64,000 nucleotides of DNA from an uncultured Sulfitobacter sp. (GTDB taxonomy: Bacteria; Pseudomonadota; Alphaproteobacteria; Rhodobacterales; Rhodobacteraceae), in assembly GCA_947492925.1 (NCBI GenBank), contig CANLOQ010000005.1:62001-126000 (forward strand), written 5' to 3'. Position numbers and translations under genes: made by a program. Positions 55,784-64,000 of the stretch are shown here, piece after piece; positions within the stretch are counted from its first letter, which is position 1; the number at the start of each line of letters is the position of its first letter. The notes beneath the pieces are model-generated. The model searched no databases. It was not told the origin of the DNA and was given only the letters and a program-made list of their open reading frames with translations.

Positions 55784-56485
55784 ATGTCTGACGAAGACGA
55801 TATCATCCTCTCCGAACTCGACGACGAAGAGCTTGTCCAACAGATGTTCGACGATCTCTACGATGGCCTCAAGGAGGAGATCGAGGAAGGCGTGAACATC
55901 CTGCTGGAACGCAATTGGGAACCCTATGACATCCTGACCAAGGCGCTTGTGGGCGGCATGACCATCGTGGGCGCGGACTTCCGAGACGGCATTCTATTTG
56001 TGCCCGAAGTGCTGCTGGCGGCGAATGCGATGAAGGGCGGCATGGCCATCCTCAAGCCGCTGCTGGCCGAAACCGGCGCGCCGCGCGTCGGCAAGATGGT
56101 GATCGGTACGGTCAAGGGCGACATTCACGACATCGGCAAGAACCTTGTCGGCATGATGATGGAAGGCGCAGGCTTTGAAGTGGTCGATCTGGGCATCAAC
56201 AACCCGGTCGAAAACTACCTTGAAGCAATGGAAACCGAAGGCCCCGACATTCTTGGCATGTCCGCCCTTTTGACCACTACAATGCCCTATATGAAAGTCG
56301 TGATCGACACGATGGTCGAACAAGGCATTCGCGACGACTATATCGTGCTGGTAGGCGGTGCCCCCCTGAACGAGGAATTCGGCAAGGCGATTGGCGCTGA
56401 CGCCTATTGCCGTGACGCTGCGGTCGCCGTTGAGACGGCCAAGGAATGGATGGCACGCAAACACAATCAGGCCAAAACCGCCTGA
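55784..56485 (+). CDS. Corrinoid protein (B12-binding), split methionine synthase subunit
   Basis: A 233-residue cobalamin-binding protein of the MtbC/MtaC type. Residues 1-95 form the helical cap; residues 100-225 form the B12 domain with GDIHDIGKN at 112-120, whose His115 is the lower cobalt ligand, and SALLTTTMPYM. It corresponds to the middle part of MetH. The ATG at 55784 has AAGGA upstream; a GTG 27 bases earlier is unlikely. Together with the homocysteine methyltransferase upstream it suggests a split methionine synthase. Confidence 0.92.
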   Translation: MSDEDDIILSELDDEELVQQMFDDLYDGLKEEIEEGVNILLERNWEPYDILTKALVGGMTIVGADFRDGILFVPEVLLAANAMKGGMAILKPLLAETGAPRVGKMVIGTVKGDIHDIGKNLVGMMMEGAGFEVVDLGINNPVENYLEAMETEGPDILGMSALLTTTMPYMKVVIDTMVEQGIRDDYIVLVGGAPLNEEFGKAIGADAYCRDAAVAVETAKEWMARKHNQAKTA

Positions 56486-56509
56486 ACGTCATCTGACAGG
56501 ACAACCGGC

Positions 56510-56541
56510 AAAAGGCTCTGCTTGCGCGCGGGGCCTTTTTT
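56510..56541 (+). terminator. Rho-independent terminator after the corrinoid gene
   Basis: AAAAGGCTCTGC pairs with GCGGGGCCTTTT (U-G pairs included) around TTGCGC and ends in six T. The small membrane protein and DUF1638 genes beyond it therefore need readthrough or their own promoter. Confidence 0.88.
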
Positions 56542-56584
56542 GTGACGGCGCGCGCGCTTATCTTGAAGGCAGAAAGGAAATCAC

Positions 56585-56740
56585 ATGCCCTTTGCCCGCC
56601 TCCTTCTCATCCTTTTCAGTGTGTTTGTCGCTGCCGCTGCGACGGTCTGGCTTCTCACACTGGGTGGCCCCGGCATTCTGGTGGCCGCCCTGCCCGCCTT
56701 TATGATCGCAGGCACCGCCGTCTGGTGGCTTCGCCGGTGA
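56585..56740 (+). CDS. Small two-helix membrane protein
   Basis: A 51-residue protein that is almost all hydrophobic: segments at about 4-24 and 28-47 with a central glycine-proline turn (TLGGPGIL) and a basic end WWLRR. AGAAAGGA lies upstream of the ATG. It ends in GTGA that also forms the start of DUF1638, so the two are coupled. No family is recognised. Confidence 0.62.
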   Translation: MPFARLLLILFSVFVAAAATVWLLTLGGPGILVAALPAFMIAGTAVWWLRR

Positions 56741-57372
56741 TCCCGTCGGATGGTGAACTGACCAACAGTGGCTTGCCACTCGATCAGCCAACGGGCCGCG
56801 TTCTGCTCATTGCCTGCGGGGCGCTTGCCCACGAAATCCTCGCGCTCAAGTCTGCCAATGGCTGGACGCACCTTGATCTTACCTGCCTGCCCGCGAAACT
56901 GCACCTGTATCCCGACCAGATTACCCAAGCCGTGCGCGATGCCGTGAACAAGCACCGGGCCAGTTATGCCGACATCTTTGTGGTCTACGCCGATTGCGGC
57001 ACCGGCGGTCTTCTTCAGGCTGCTTGTGATGAAATGGGTGTGCAAATGGTGGCAGGCCCACATTGCTACAGTTTCTTCGAAGGCAATGCGACCTTTGCCG
57101 CAAAAGCGGATGATGAATTTACGGCCTTCTATCTGACCGACTTTCTGGTCCGCCAATTCGACGCCTTTGTCTGGACCCCAATGGGTCTTGACCGCCATCC
57201 AGATCTGCGTGACATGTATTTCGGCAATTATGAAAAGCTGATTTATCAGGCGCAAACCGATGACCCTGGGCTGACCGCCAAAGCGCGTCAGTGTGCCGAA
57301 CGTCTTGGTCTTCCGTTTGTGCGCCGTTACACCGGCTACGGTGATCTGGAGACCACCCTTGCACGCCTGTAG
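56737..57372 (+). CDS. DUF1638 domain protein
   Basis: A 211-residue cytoplasmic protein with the DUF1638 motifs: LLIACGALAHEI, CLPAKLHLYP, YADCGTGGLLQ, GPHCYSFFEG, FYLTDFLVRQFD and a final RRYTGYGDLE. It is often found near corrinoid methyltransferase genes, which fits here; a role in activating or recycling the corrinoid protein is inference. The GTG start at 56737 overlaps the small membrane gene. No ATG in frame is better placed. Confidence 0.85.
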   Translation: MIPSDGELTNSGLPLDQPTGRVLLIACGALAHEILALKSANGWTHLDLTCLPAKLHLYPDQITQAVRDAVNKHRASYADIFVVYADCGTGGLLQAACDEMGVQMVAGPHCYSFFEGNATFAAKADDEFTAFYLTDFLVRQFDAFVWTPMGLDRHPDLRDMYFGNYEKLIYQAQTDDPGLTAKARQCAERLGLPFVRRYTGYGDLETTLARL

Positions 57373-57544
57373 CGCGTTACCTTGGGAATCCGCTGCCAGC
57401 ACGTGTCAATCCAACCAGTACTACGCAATCCCGGAGCAGCCTCTATCTGTCCCTCTTTCCTATGTGGGATCACCTTTGCGCGCCGGAGCTATACCCCCCA
57501 AAGGTGGTATGTCGCGCCAGCGGCACCTTGGTATCAGGGGTGTT

Positions 57545-57955
57545 TCACGCCACGCTTGCGGCGGTTTCCCGCACTCTTTCGATCATCGCGCGCAAACCAT
57601 TGGACCGCTGTGCCGACAGATGATCGTTCAATCCCAGCCGACCCATCTCTGCGCGCGCATCAACTGCCAGAACTTCCTCGGGCGTCATGCCATTGTAAAG
57701 CGTACGCAAGACCGCAATCAGGCCTGAGACGATCATAGCATCCGATGCACCGTCAAAATGCAGACGCCCGTCCTCCACCTGCGCGTGCAACCACACCTGT
57801 GAAGCACAGCCGTCCACCTTGGTCGCCGGAACCCGCAACGCTTCTTCCAGCGCGTCCATCGCCTTGCCCTGATCAATCACGTGGCGATAGCGGTCTTCCC
57901 AATCGTCCAGAAATTCAAAATCCTCGACAAGTTCTTCAAAGGCGGCATTGGCCAT
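57545..57955 (-). CDS. sufE: SufE-family sulfur acceptor
   Basis: A 136-residue protein that accepts persulfide sulfur from SufS in iron-sulfur cluster assembly. The accepting cysteine is Cys50 in KVDGCASQVWL, and the opening EELVEDFEFLDDWEDRYRHVIDQG is typical. No SufS gene is adjacent. It is convergent with DUF1638 across about 170 bases in which I see no gene. Confidence 0.92.
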   Translation of the reverse strand: MANAAFEELVEDFEFLDDWEDRYRHVIDQGKAMDALEEALRVPATKVDGCASQVWLHAQVEDGRLHFDGASDAMIVSGLIAVLRTLYNGMTPEEVLAVDARAEMGRLGLNDHLSAQRSNGLRAMIERVRETAASVA

Positions 57956-58076
57956 AGGATCATCCTCTGCTCTGACATGCCTGACCTAGGAGCCCACCCG
58001 GCAAAGGTCCAGCCCCTTCCCAAAGTTGACGCAATAGGTTAGGCAAAACCCGAGTGTATTTCCCAAGGCGACGCCG

Positions 58077-58595
58077 ATGCCCAAGACCCTTCCCCTGATC
58101 CTTGCCGCAAGCCTCGTATTGGGGGCGTGTGGCACCATTCGCGAAAGCCGTGTGAACCCGTTCAACTGGTTTGGGCAATCCCAATCAGAGCCGATCAGCC
58201 AGACGGAAAACACCAACCCATTGATCCCCAAAAGCGGCGGTTTGTTTTCCAATCGGCGGGCGGAAAAGGAAATTTACCTTGGGCGGCCCTTTGAGCAGGT
58301 GACCGATCTGACGATCGAGCGCATTCCGGGCGGCGCGATCATCCGCGCGACCGGTCTGGCCGCGCGTCAGGGGATCTACAGCGTACAGCTGACCCCTGAG
58401 AACGAAGAAGAGGAAGCCGTTGATGGCGTGCTGACGTACCGTCTGGAAGGGGTCCGCCCTGCGCGCAACACGCCTGTGGGCACGGCCCCCACGCGCGAAG
58501 TTATTGCCGCGCGGCGCGTGACCGACAGGCAGCTTGCGGGCGTCAGCCGCATTCGTGTCGAAGGACAATTGAACGCGCGCGTGGCGCGACGCTGA
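58077..58595 (+). CDS. Predicted lipoprotein of unknown function
   Basis: A 172-residue protein with signal peptide and lipobox LVLGACG (Cys at residue 18), so probably anchored to a membrane. The mature protein is soluble with a charged middle (RRAEKEIYLGRPFEQVTDLTIERIPGGAIIRATG). I do not recognise the family. It lies between divergent sufE and convergent ridA. Confidence 0.75.
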   Translation: MPKTLPLILAASLVLGACGTIRESRVNPFNWFGQSQSEPISQTENTNPLIPKSGGLFSNRRAEKEIYLGRPFEQVTDLTIERIPGGAIIRATGLAARQGIYSVQLTPENEEEEAVDGVLTYRLEGVRPARNTPVGTAPTREVIAARRVTDRQLAGVSRIRVEGQLNARVARR

Positions 58596-58616
58596 TCGCC
58601 AACGACCTCCGCGCTG

Positions 58617-58964
58617 TCAAAGAGCGGCTGTCACGATAATCTCTACCGTTAGGTCCGGACGCGCCAGCTTGGCTTCACCGCAGGCCCGCGCCGGCGCGTG
58701 ACCCGTTGCGACCCAGGCATCCCAGACATCGTTCATTTCGGCAAAGTCACTCATGCTGTCCAACCATATCACCGCCTGCAAAATGCGGGTCTTGTCCGAT
58801 CCGACCTCGGCCAGCAGTGCGTCAATCTTGTCCAGACAATCCTGCGTTTGCTGCGCCACAGAGGCCCCCGCCGTCCCAACTTGTCCGGCCAGATAAACCG
58901 TCCCATTGTGGGTCACGATCTGGCTCATGCGCTGATTTGTATGGTGCCGTTCAATATCTGCCAT
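58617..58964 (-). CDS. RidA-family imine deaminase-like protein
   Basis: A 115-residue trimeric protein of the RidA/YjgF family. HNGTVYLAGQVG near residue 16 and the C-terminal ARACGEAKLARPDLTVEIIV are family features; the arginine that binds carboxylates in active RidA is the one in PARACGEA. Members release ammonia from reactive enamines and imines. The ATG at 58964 has AAGGAG eight bases upstream; an in-frame ATG seven codons earlier overlaps that site. Confidence 0.88.
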   Translation of the reverse strand: MADIERHHTNQRMSQIVTHNGTVYLAGQVGTAGASVAQQTQDCLDKIDALLAEVGSDKTRILQAVIWLDSMSDFAEMNDVWDAWVATGHAPARACGEAKLARPDLTVEIIVTAAL

Positions 58965-58994
58965 GTCTCTTGCTCCTTCGTGCAAAACGGATGG

Positions 58995-60152
58995 TCAAAC
59001 CTCGACCACCACCACATCATTGCCCCGCGCGGTTAGCGCAATCTGTCCATCGCACAGACGCAACGCATCTTCGCCAAACACCTCAAGCCGCCAGCCCCTG
59101 AGCGCTGGCACGTCCCGGTCGCCCGCCGAAATGGCATCCAGATCAGCAGCGGGCGCAATAAGTTTGGCCGCAACACCGGCCTGTTCGGTCTTGGCCTTAA
59201 GCAGGACGCGCAGCAGATCGGCCAGCGCCGGATTCACCTGCATCTTGTCGCGGCTACGGTCGGGCTTGGGCAGGTTTTCTGGCTTGGTCGCAAGCCCTTT
59301 CGCAATCGCCTTGAGGATACCATCCGCGATGTCGCCCTTGCGCGCCTCGCGCAGCAACAAACGCGCCCGGCCCAGTTCTTCGTGGTTGGAAGGTTTCAGA
59401 CTGGCAAGCTCAACTAGCGCATCATCCTTGTACACCCTGTTGCGCGGCACGTTGCGCTGCTGCGCAAAATCCTCACGAAATGCGGCCAGTTCGCGCACAA
59501 GCCCCAGAAACTTGGGCGAATTGGTCCGGGTCTTGACCCGTTTCCACGCATCCTGCGGTGCGGTGACATATGTCTCGGGCGACGTCAGGATGGTCAGTTC
59601 CTCCGCGACCCAGCGCGCGCGCCCACTTTCCTCAAGCTTCTGGGCCAGAAATTCGTATATCTGGCGCAGGTGGGTCACATCGGCCAGCGCGTATTTCTTT
59701 TGCGCGTCCGATAGGGGTCTGCGCGACCAGTCGGTAAATCGAGATGTCTTGTCCACACCCTGATGGCAGATTTTGCGCACCAAAGTCTCATACCCCACCT
59801 GTTCGCCAAACCCGCAGACCATCGCGGCGACCTGCGTGTCAAACAGCGGTTCGGGAAAAACCTGCGCATCAACAAAGAATATCTCAAGGTCCTGCCGCGC
59901 GGCATGAAAAACCTTAACGACCGAGGTGTCGCGAAAAAGCGCGTAAAGCGGCTCAAGCGATATGCCGTTGGCCAGCGGATCGACCAGCACAGCGTTGCTG
60001 TCGTCGGTGCCGGGCATGGCAAGCTGAACCAGACACAGCTTCGAATAATACGTGCGCTCGCGCAGGAATTCCGTATCGACAGTGATATAGGGATGCGCTG
60101 CTGCCTGCGTACAAAACGTCTGAAGGTCGGCGGTGGTGGTAATCGTTTTCAT
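58995..60152 (-). CDS. rnd: Ribonuclease D
   Basis: A 385-residue 3'-5' exonuclease that trims tRNA precursors. The DEDD exonuclease domain starts with YITVDTEFLRERTYY and has VKVFHAARQDLEIFFVD and DWSRRPLSDAQKKYALADVTHL; an HRDC domain follows around residues 205-290. It lies 30 bases upstream of ridA. Confidence 0.94.
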   Translation of the reverse strand: MKTITTTADLQTFCTQAAAHPYITVDTEFLRERTYYSKLCLVQLAMPGTDDSNAVLVDPLANGISLEPLYALFRDTSVVKVFHAARQDLEIFFVDAQVFPEPLFDTQVAAMVCGFGEQVGYETLVRKICHQGVDKTSRFTDWSRRPLSDAQKKYALADVTHLRQIYEFLAQKLEESGRARWVAEELTILTSPETYVTAPQDAWKRVKTRTNSPKFLGLVRELAAFREDFAQQRNVPRNRVYKDDALVELASLKPSNHEELGRARLLLREARKGDIADGILKAIAKGLATKPENLPKPDRSRDKMQVNPALADLLRVLLKAKTEQAGVAAKLIAPAADLDAISAGDRDVPALRGWRLEVFGEDALRLCDGQIALTARGNDVVVVEV

Positions 60153-60231
60153 AGGCTCACTTCGCGTGACACGGCAGAAACACCGCTTACTCCACAGCTA
60201 CAGCACCCAAGCCGCCTTGACCAGTGAGCGC

Positions 60232-60822
60232 TCACAACACGATTTGCGTGCGATCCCCGACCGCGAAACGGCGCAATACGGCAGGGTACAGCCGATGCTC
60301 AAGCTGCAGCACCCGCGCGGCAAGGGATTCGGGCGTGTCATCCTGTGCCACATCCAGACGCGCCTGACCCAGAATGGGACCGTCATCCAGCGCAGCGGTG
60401 ACTTCGTGCACGGTGCAGCCGTGCTGCGCGTCCCCCGCCTCTAGAACCCTCGCATGTGTGTGCAGCCCTTTGTATTTCGGCAACAAGGATGGGTGAATAT
60501 TGATCATCCGCCCGGCCCATTTGTCTGTGAACCCACCGGTCAGCTTGCGCATGAAGCCCGCAAGACAAAGGATGTCCGGCCCGTGAGCTTCAAGGCCAGC
60601 GTTCAGGGCCGCTTCAAAGCCCGCGCGGTCCGCACCGAAGGGGCGGTGATCCACTACCAGCGTCGGAATGTCCTGCGCCTGCGCCCATGCAATGCCGCCG
60701 GCATCGGGATTGTTTGATACGATGACACAGGCCCGCGCGGGGTGATCCCCGGTCATATCGGTGACCAGCGCCCGCATGTTCGATCCGCCGCCAGACACAA
60801 AGATGGCGACCCGTTTGGTCAC
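60232..60822 (-). CDS. purN: Phosphoribosylglycinamide formyltransferase
   Basis: A 196-residue enzyme formylating GAR with 10-formyl-THF in purine synthesis. Motifs are [13 protein letters not shown] near the start, [22 protein letters not shown] and [17 protein letters not shown] with [16 protein letters not shown]. It overlaps purM by four bases. Confidence 0.95.
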   Translation of the reverse strand: MTKRVAIFVSGGGSNMRALVTDMTGDHPARACVIVSNNPDAGGIAWAQAQDIPTLVVDHRPFGADRAGFEAALNAGLEAHGPDILCLAGFMRKLTGGFTDKWAGRMINIHPSLLPKYKGLHTHARVLEAGDAQHGCTVHEVTAALDDGPILGQARLDVAQDDTPESLAARVLQLEHRLYPAVLRRFAVGDRTQIVL

Positions 60823-61859
60823 ACCAGACTGCCCGAATACGTGACACCGGTGCCCGCAACGATCCGGCCCATTTCAAAGGCTTCGTGCCCATCCGTGGCA
60901 AAGGCCGCAACCGCGTCGGCCACTTTGTCGGCAGGCACAACGGCCACCATACCGACACCCGCATTAAACGTCTTGAGCAGTTCGGCCTGAGACATGTTGC
61001 CGGTATCGCTGAGCCAGCCAAACACAGGCGGCAATGACCATGCCCCCAGATCGACCTCAGCACCCAGTCCCTCGGGCAACACGCGCGGCAGGTTCTCGGT
61101 CAAGCCGCCACCGGTGATATGGGCCAGCCCGTGCAGGCACCCGGCCTGCAACGCAGCGACAGCACCCTTGACGTACAGACGCGTCGGCGTCAGCAGAGCC
61201 GCGCCCAAAGTGCCGTCCTCCCAGGGACAATCATCTGCCCAGTTAAGGCCGCTCAGCTCGACAATCCGGCGCACCAGCGAATAGCCGTTGGAATGCACGC
61301 CGTCACTGGGCAGGCCCAGCAGCACATCGCCTTCCGTCACATCGCGTGGCAATTCGGTGCCGCGTTCCATCGCGCCCACGGAAAAGCCTGCGAGGTCGAA
61401 ATCACCGGCATCATACATACCGGGCATCTCTGCGGTCTCTCCCCCGATCAGGGCACATCCCGATTGGGCACAGCCTTCCGCAATGCCTTCGATGATGCGT
61501 GTCGCCTGATCCAGCTCCAGTTTGCCGGTCGCGAAGTAGTCAAGGAAAAAGAGCGGCTCCGCCCCCTGACACACCAGATCGTTGACACACATCGCTACCA
61601 GATCAATGCCAATGCCATCCACGTTGCCGGTGTCGATTGCAATACGCAGCTTGGTGCCCACACCGTCCGTTGCTGCCACAAGAACCGGGTCCGTGAACCC
61701 CGCCGCCTTAAGGTCAAACAATGCGCCAAAACCGCCCAGACCGGCCATCGTGCCGGGCCGTGCCGTGCGCTTGGCGGCAGGTTTGATCCGCTCGACCAGT
61801 GCATTGCCCGCGTCAATGTCAACGCCTGCATCTGCGTAAGTGATCCCGTTTTTGGTCAT
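60819..61859 (-). CDS. purM: AIR synthetase (PurM)
   Basis: A 346-residue enzyme closing FGAM to AIR in purine synthesis. The N-terminus [40 protein letters not shown] and [11 protein letters not shown] are family features. It is directly upstream of and overlaps purN, the common purM-purN pair. Confidence 0.96.
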   Translation of the reverse strand: MTKNGITYADAGVDIDAGNALVERIKPAAKRTARPGTMAGLGGFGALFDLKAAGFTDPVLVAATDGVGTKLRIAIDTGNVDGIGIDLVAMCVNDLVCQGAEPLFFLDYFATGKLELDQATRIIEGIAEGCAQSGCALIGGETAEMPGMYDAGDFDLAGFSVGAMERGTELPRDVTEGDVLLGLPSDGVHSNGYSLVRRIVELSGLNWADDCPWEDGTLGAALLTPTRLYVKGAVAALQAGCLHGLAHITGGGLTENLPRVLPEGLGAEVDLGAWSLPPVFGWLSDTGNMSQAELLKTFNAGVGMVAVVPADKVADAVAAFATDGHEAFEMGRIVAGTGVTYSGSLV

Positions 61860-61935
61860 GTCATGTCCTGCATCATTCTTCGTGCCGCAGCGTTACCGCA
61901 TGCGCTCGTGGCAAACAACACCGCACCCGCCAAAG

Positions 61936-61970
61936 AAAAGAGCACCCGCGATGCGGATGCTCCTTTGTGT
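61936..61970 (-). terminator. Terminator after the OmpA-like gene
   Basis: On the minus strand GAGCATCCGC and GCGGGTGCTC pair around a short ATC loop (one G-T or A-C mismatch) and TTTTCTTTG follows. It ends the OmpA-like transcript before purM. Confidence 0.75.
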
Positions 61971-62002
61971 GCATTTGCTCCCGATCGGCCTTGCGCGACA
62001 GA

Positions 62003-63175
62003 TCAGTCGGCCACCACCTGAAAGTCCAAGCGGCTGTTTGGCAGACCGGGCTGGCCCTGTACGTCAATGGACCGTGACGGTGCCGCGATCAGGATTTGGT
62101 CCCCCGGGAATCCTGCAGAAACAAGTGTACTCATCATCGCCAGCGCCCGCAGACGCCCGGTGCCGGGTCCTTCGCGGCTTCCCGGCTGGTCCTCGTGCTG
62201 ACCCACCAGACGCAGGCGCGCGCCGTCGCAGCTTGCCACACCCCCCGCCAGATCATAGATCAGGTCCAATTCATTTGCGGCCACCGTAATGGACCCCGGC
62301 GTATAGAACTGGCGCAATTCGTTGGCGCGTTGGGCCAACGGTTCCGCACAGGCGGGCAAGACGGTGCGCCACGCCTGCGCCTGCGGCGTCACCTGTACCG
62401 CATCCTGCGGTGAAAAGCTGGCCTGCTGTGCGGCAGTGATCACCGAAAACTCTACCCGGCGGTCATAAAAACCGCCGTCCTGCGGACCACCGATTCCCGA
62501 AGGTTGCGTATCACCCAGCCCAACGGCGACAAATTTGCTCGTATCAATCCCCGAAGCCGAGAGCCTGTTGATCACCGTCTGCGCGCGCTTCTCGCTCAGC
62601 CTGAGGTTTGTGACCGGATCGCCCGAAGCATCCGAATGCCCCTCAACGCGCACGGCATAGCCCGGACAATCATGCGCCACCAAACCGATCAACCGCGCGG
62701 CATTCAGCCCGGCCGCATCTCCTGACGCTGCACCGGACGGGAAATAGACCCGCGCCTGTGCCGTCAGCGCCTTGAGATCGTCGCTGCAGGCATCGGCAAG
62801 TGCAAGATTGCGCGCCGCATTGTTAAAAAAGTCAGCCGCGCTTTCCTGATCAATGGCGTCCGCCTCGGGCGTTACGGGAATTGCTGGCGTCTCGACCACG
62901 GCATTCTGAACCGGCGCTGCAGGTGCCAGGGGCGTCAAAAGATCAACCGGCGCGTTGCGCGACACTTCCTGTGATGTTTCGGCAGTGTCGAGCGCGGCCA
63001 GAACAGTTTGGTTCAGCAAGGCCACACGCGCCGCTGCCTCGCTCTCGATCTGTGCATCTTCCTGTCCCGAGAAAAGGTTAGTGAACCCCACCTCACGATC
63101 CAGCAGCCCAACGCCAACAAACACAATCGCAGCCGTCGGTGCCATCCAGGAAATATTTTCCTTGAGAAATTTCAT
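62003..63175 (-). CDS. Envelope protein with two OmpA-like domains, the second degenerate
   Basis: A 390-residue protein with one N-terminal hydrophobic segment (about residues 12-27), a low-complexity Pro/Ala/Val linker (70-115) and an OmpA peptidoglycan-binding domain at 138-245 (VRVEGHSDASGDPVTNLRLSEKRAQTV). A second unit at about 285-388 keeps the layout (LRLVGQHEDQPG, GRLRALAMMSTL, NSRLDFQVV) but has lost key residues. It probably links the inner membrane to the cell wall. The family resembles OmpA/MotB-like tethers; the exact role is unknown. It is a single-gene unit. Confidence 0.85.
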   Translation of the reverse strand: MKFLKENISWMAPTAAIVFVGVGLLDREVGFTNLFSGQEDAQIESEAAARVALLNQTVLAALDTAETSQEVSRNAPVDLLTPLAPAAPVQNAVVETPAIPVTPEADAIDQESAADFFNNAARNLALADACSDDLKALTAQARVYFPSGAASGDAAGLNAARLIGLVAHDCPGYAVRVEGHSDASGDPVTNLRLSEKRAQTVINRLSASGIDTSKFVAVGLGDTQPSGIGGPQDGGFYDRRVEFSVITAAQQASFSPQDAVQVTPQAQAWRTVLPACAEPLAQRANELRQFYTPGSITVAANELDLIYDLAGGVASCDGARLRLVGQHEDQPGSREGPGTGRLRALAMMSTLVSAGFPGDQILIAAPSRSIDVQGQPGLPNSRLDFQVVAD

Positions 63176-63494
63176 GCTCGGTCGTCCCCCAAATTTTATT
63201 ATACGGTCCGGCTTTTCAGCAGATTTTCGCCGGACGCCCCTTATCTTGTGGCAAATTACCGCGCAGGGTCAACATCCAGCGATAAGGCATAGGATATTCC
63301 GTGGTGTCACTTGGGGTTATCCACCGCCAGAAAGACCAAAATACAGGCATTGTCGAAATTCAGCGCGCTGATAGCTGCGCCAAGACACCAATTCAGGCGA
63401 ATCGCAGGCGGACCCCCGCCACAAAACACGTGGCACGCCAAAGCGAACCAAGACTTGACGATCTGCCCCTGCCCGCTTACGCAAACGCCGTGGC
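63176..63494. other. Intergenic region upstream of tRNA-Ile2
   Basis: The 319 bases between the divergent OmpA-like gene and the tRNA contain no credible gene. A TTGACG at 63455-63460 followed after 17 bases by TACGCA (63478-63483) could be the tRNA promoter, but the -10 is poor. I see nothing else in it. Confidence 0.4.
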
Positions 63495-63571
63495 GGGCCT
63501 GTAGCTCAATTGGTTAGAGCAGAGCGCTCATAACGCTTTGGTTGCGGGTTCAAGTCCTGCCGGGCCTACCA
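63495..63571 (+). tRNA. tRNA-Ile2 (anticodon CAU, probable lysidine-modified)
   Basis: A 77-base tRNA: acceptor GGGCCTG pairs with CGGGCCT (G-U and U-G pairs), then A and encoded CCA; D arm GCTC/GAGC, anticodon loop CTCATAA with anticodon CAT, and T loop TTCAAGT. The CAT anticodon would read as Met. But C4-G69 and C5-G68 in the acceptor, which the lysidine enzyme TilS recognises, and the close fit to the tRNA-Ile2 body point to isoleucine tRNA reading AUA. Confidence 0.9.
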
Positions 63572-63605
63572 TATCCCCACACCGTCACACGCATTTTGAC
63601 CCGTC

Positions 63606-64000
63606 TTATCGCTGCTCGCTGACATACCAATTAACTGTCATTTCAACGACCGTGTCGCCACTGCTGTCGCGTATATCGACCGTGACATCAAACGCCACCT
63701 TGCCCGTTTCACGGATCGCCTGCATCAGGTCCGCGCCCGGGCGCGATGACGTTGCGTGGGCGGTCAACGTGCCAATCGCGACCTTCTTGAAGGCGATCTG
63801 TGCAGTGGCCGCCACGGGTCGCATATCCAGAATGACCGGTGCCAGCGCACCTGCCATCGCAGCGCCAGACGCCGCTTCGCCCAAGGTGAACATCGCACCC
63901 GCATGCATGGATTTGATATGGTTAGAAACCTCACCGCGCTGATCAAGCTCTGCCGTTGCTTTGCCATCTGCGATAGAGATCAGCTTGACGCCGACGTGAT
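63606..64000 (-). CDS. Hotdog-fold thioesterase-like protein (DUF4442), start missing
   Basis: The C-terminal 131 codons of a protein whose start lies outside the window. In-frame reading continues to the edge (VGVKLISIADGKATAELD, then GEVSNHIKSMHAGAMFTLGEAASG), the pattern of DUF4442/PaaI-like hotdog proteins, which hydrolyse or bind acyl-CoA. An in-frame ATG at 63908 is internal, not the start, because conserved sequence continues beyond it. Confidence 0.78.
   Translation of the reverse strand, partial: HVGVKLISIADGKATAELDQRGEVSNHIKSMHAGAMFTLGEAASGAAMAGALAPVILDMRPVAATAQIAFKKVAIGTLTAHATSSRPGADLMQAIRETGKVAFDVTVDIRDSSGDTVVEMTVNWYVSEQR

Overview
The window is a high-GC, gene-dense stretch of an alphaproteobacterial chromosome, almost certainly from the marine roseobacter group (Rhodobacterales). 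The evidence is a circularly permuted two-piece tmRNA with an ANDNRAP-type tag, a DMSP demethylase (dmdA) beside acuI, the order rplU-rpmA-...-obgE-proB-proA-chpT, a trgA-trgB-cysK cluster, olsB-olsA, and a methionine synthase that appears to be split into separate polypeptides. I cannot fix the genus. I saw no insertion sequence, prophage, CRISPR array or plasmid module; the region reads as core chromosome with lineage-specific operons.

Layout. 1-6.1 kb: ribosomal proteins L21 (end only) and L27, a block of three acetyltransferases with a LysE-type exporter, then obgE, proB and proA. 6.1-8.7 kb: a ChpT-like phosphotransferase, a small DUF3553 protein and the ornithine-lipid genes olsB-olsA. 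8.9-10.8 kb: rpsB and tsf. 11.2-14.4 kb: aroQ coupled to a LuxR-type regulator, a DUF6880-like protein and tRNA-Ser(GGA). 14.5-20.2 kb: a tight minus-strand operon trgA-trgB-cysK-mscS-alaX. 20.2-26.0 kb: a cyclopropane-fatty-acid-synthase-type enzyme, a photolyase, a PLP enzyme and a BCCT transporter. 26.3-32.3 kb: a HIT protein and a DMSP operon (DUF2182-DUF1326-dinB-dmdA-acuI-small protein) divergent from a GntR/FCD regulator whose two operators lie in the shared promoter. 32.3-36.4 kb: tmRNA, a CIA30-like protein, chrB-chrA and the ClpXP adaptor sspB. 36.4-43.1 kb: fumC with two small genes, class I aldolase, a cytochrome P450 coupled to a membrane alpha/beta hydrolase, ccdA and tusA. 43.2-50.6 kb: RNase E, a lipoprotein, an acetyltransferase and a DctB/DctD-like two-component pair whose regulator has lost the sigma-54 contact loop. 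50.7-52.9 kb: purQ, purS, purC and the ATPase zeta inhibitor. 53.0-57.4 kb: the homocysteine methyltransferase and corrinoid parts of a split methionine synthase, with a VOC protein, a radical SAM protein and DUF1638. 57.5-64 kb: sufE, a lipoprotein, ridA, rnd, purN, purM, a tandem-domain OmpA protein, tRNA-Ile2(CAU) and the start-truncated end of a hotdog-fold protein.

How the genes work together. One-carbon and sulfur metabolism recurs: DMSP demethylation (dmdA/acuI), cysteine synthesis (cysK), methionine synthesis (homocysteine and corrinoid subunits), a BCCT carrier and sulfur-transfer proteins (tusA, sufE). Protein quality control is represented by tmRNA and, 3 kb away, SspB, which delivers tmRNA-tagged proteins to ClpXP. 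Stress and membrane functions include trgAB, chrBA, a mechanosensitive channel, photolyase plus a CFA-type enzyme, and ornithine lipids. The least understood parts are the Cys/Met-rich DUF2182-DUF1326 pair at the head of the DMSP operon, the GAFTGA-less DctD, the P450/hydrolase pair, and DUF1638 beside the corrinoid protein.
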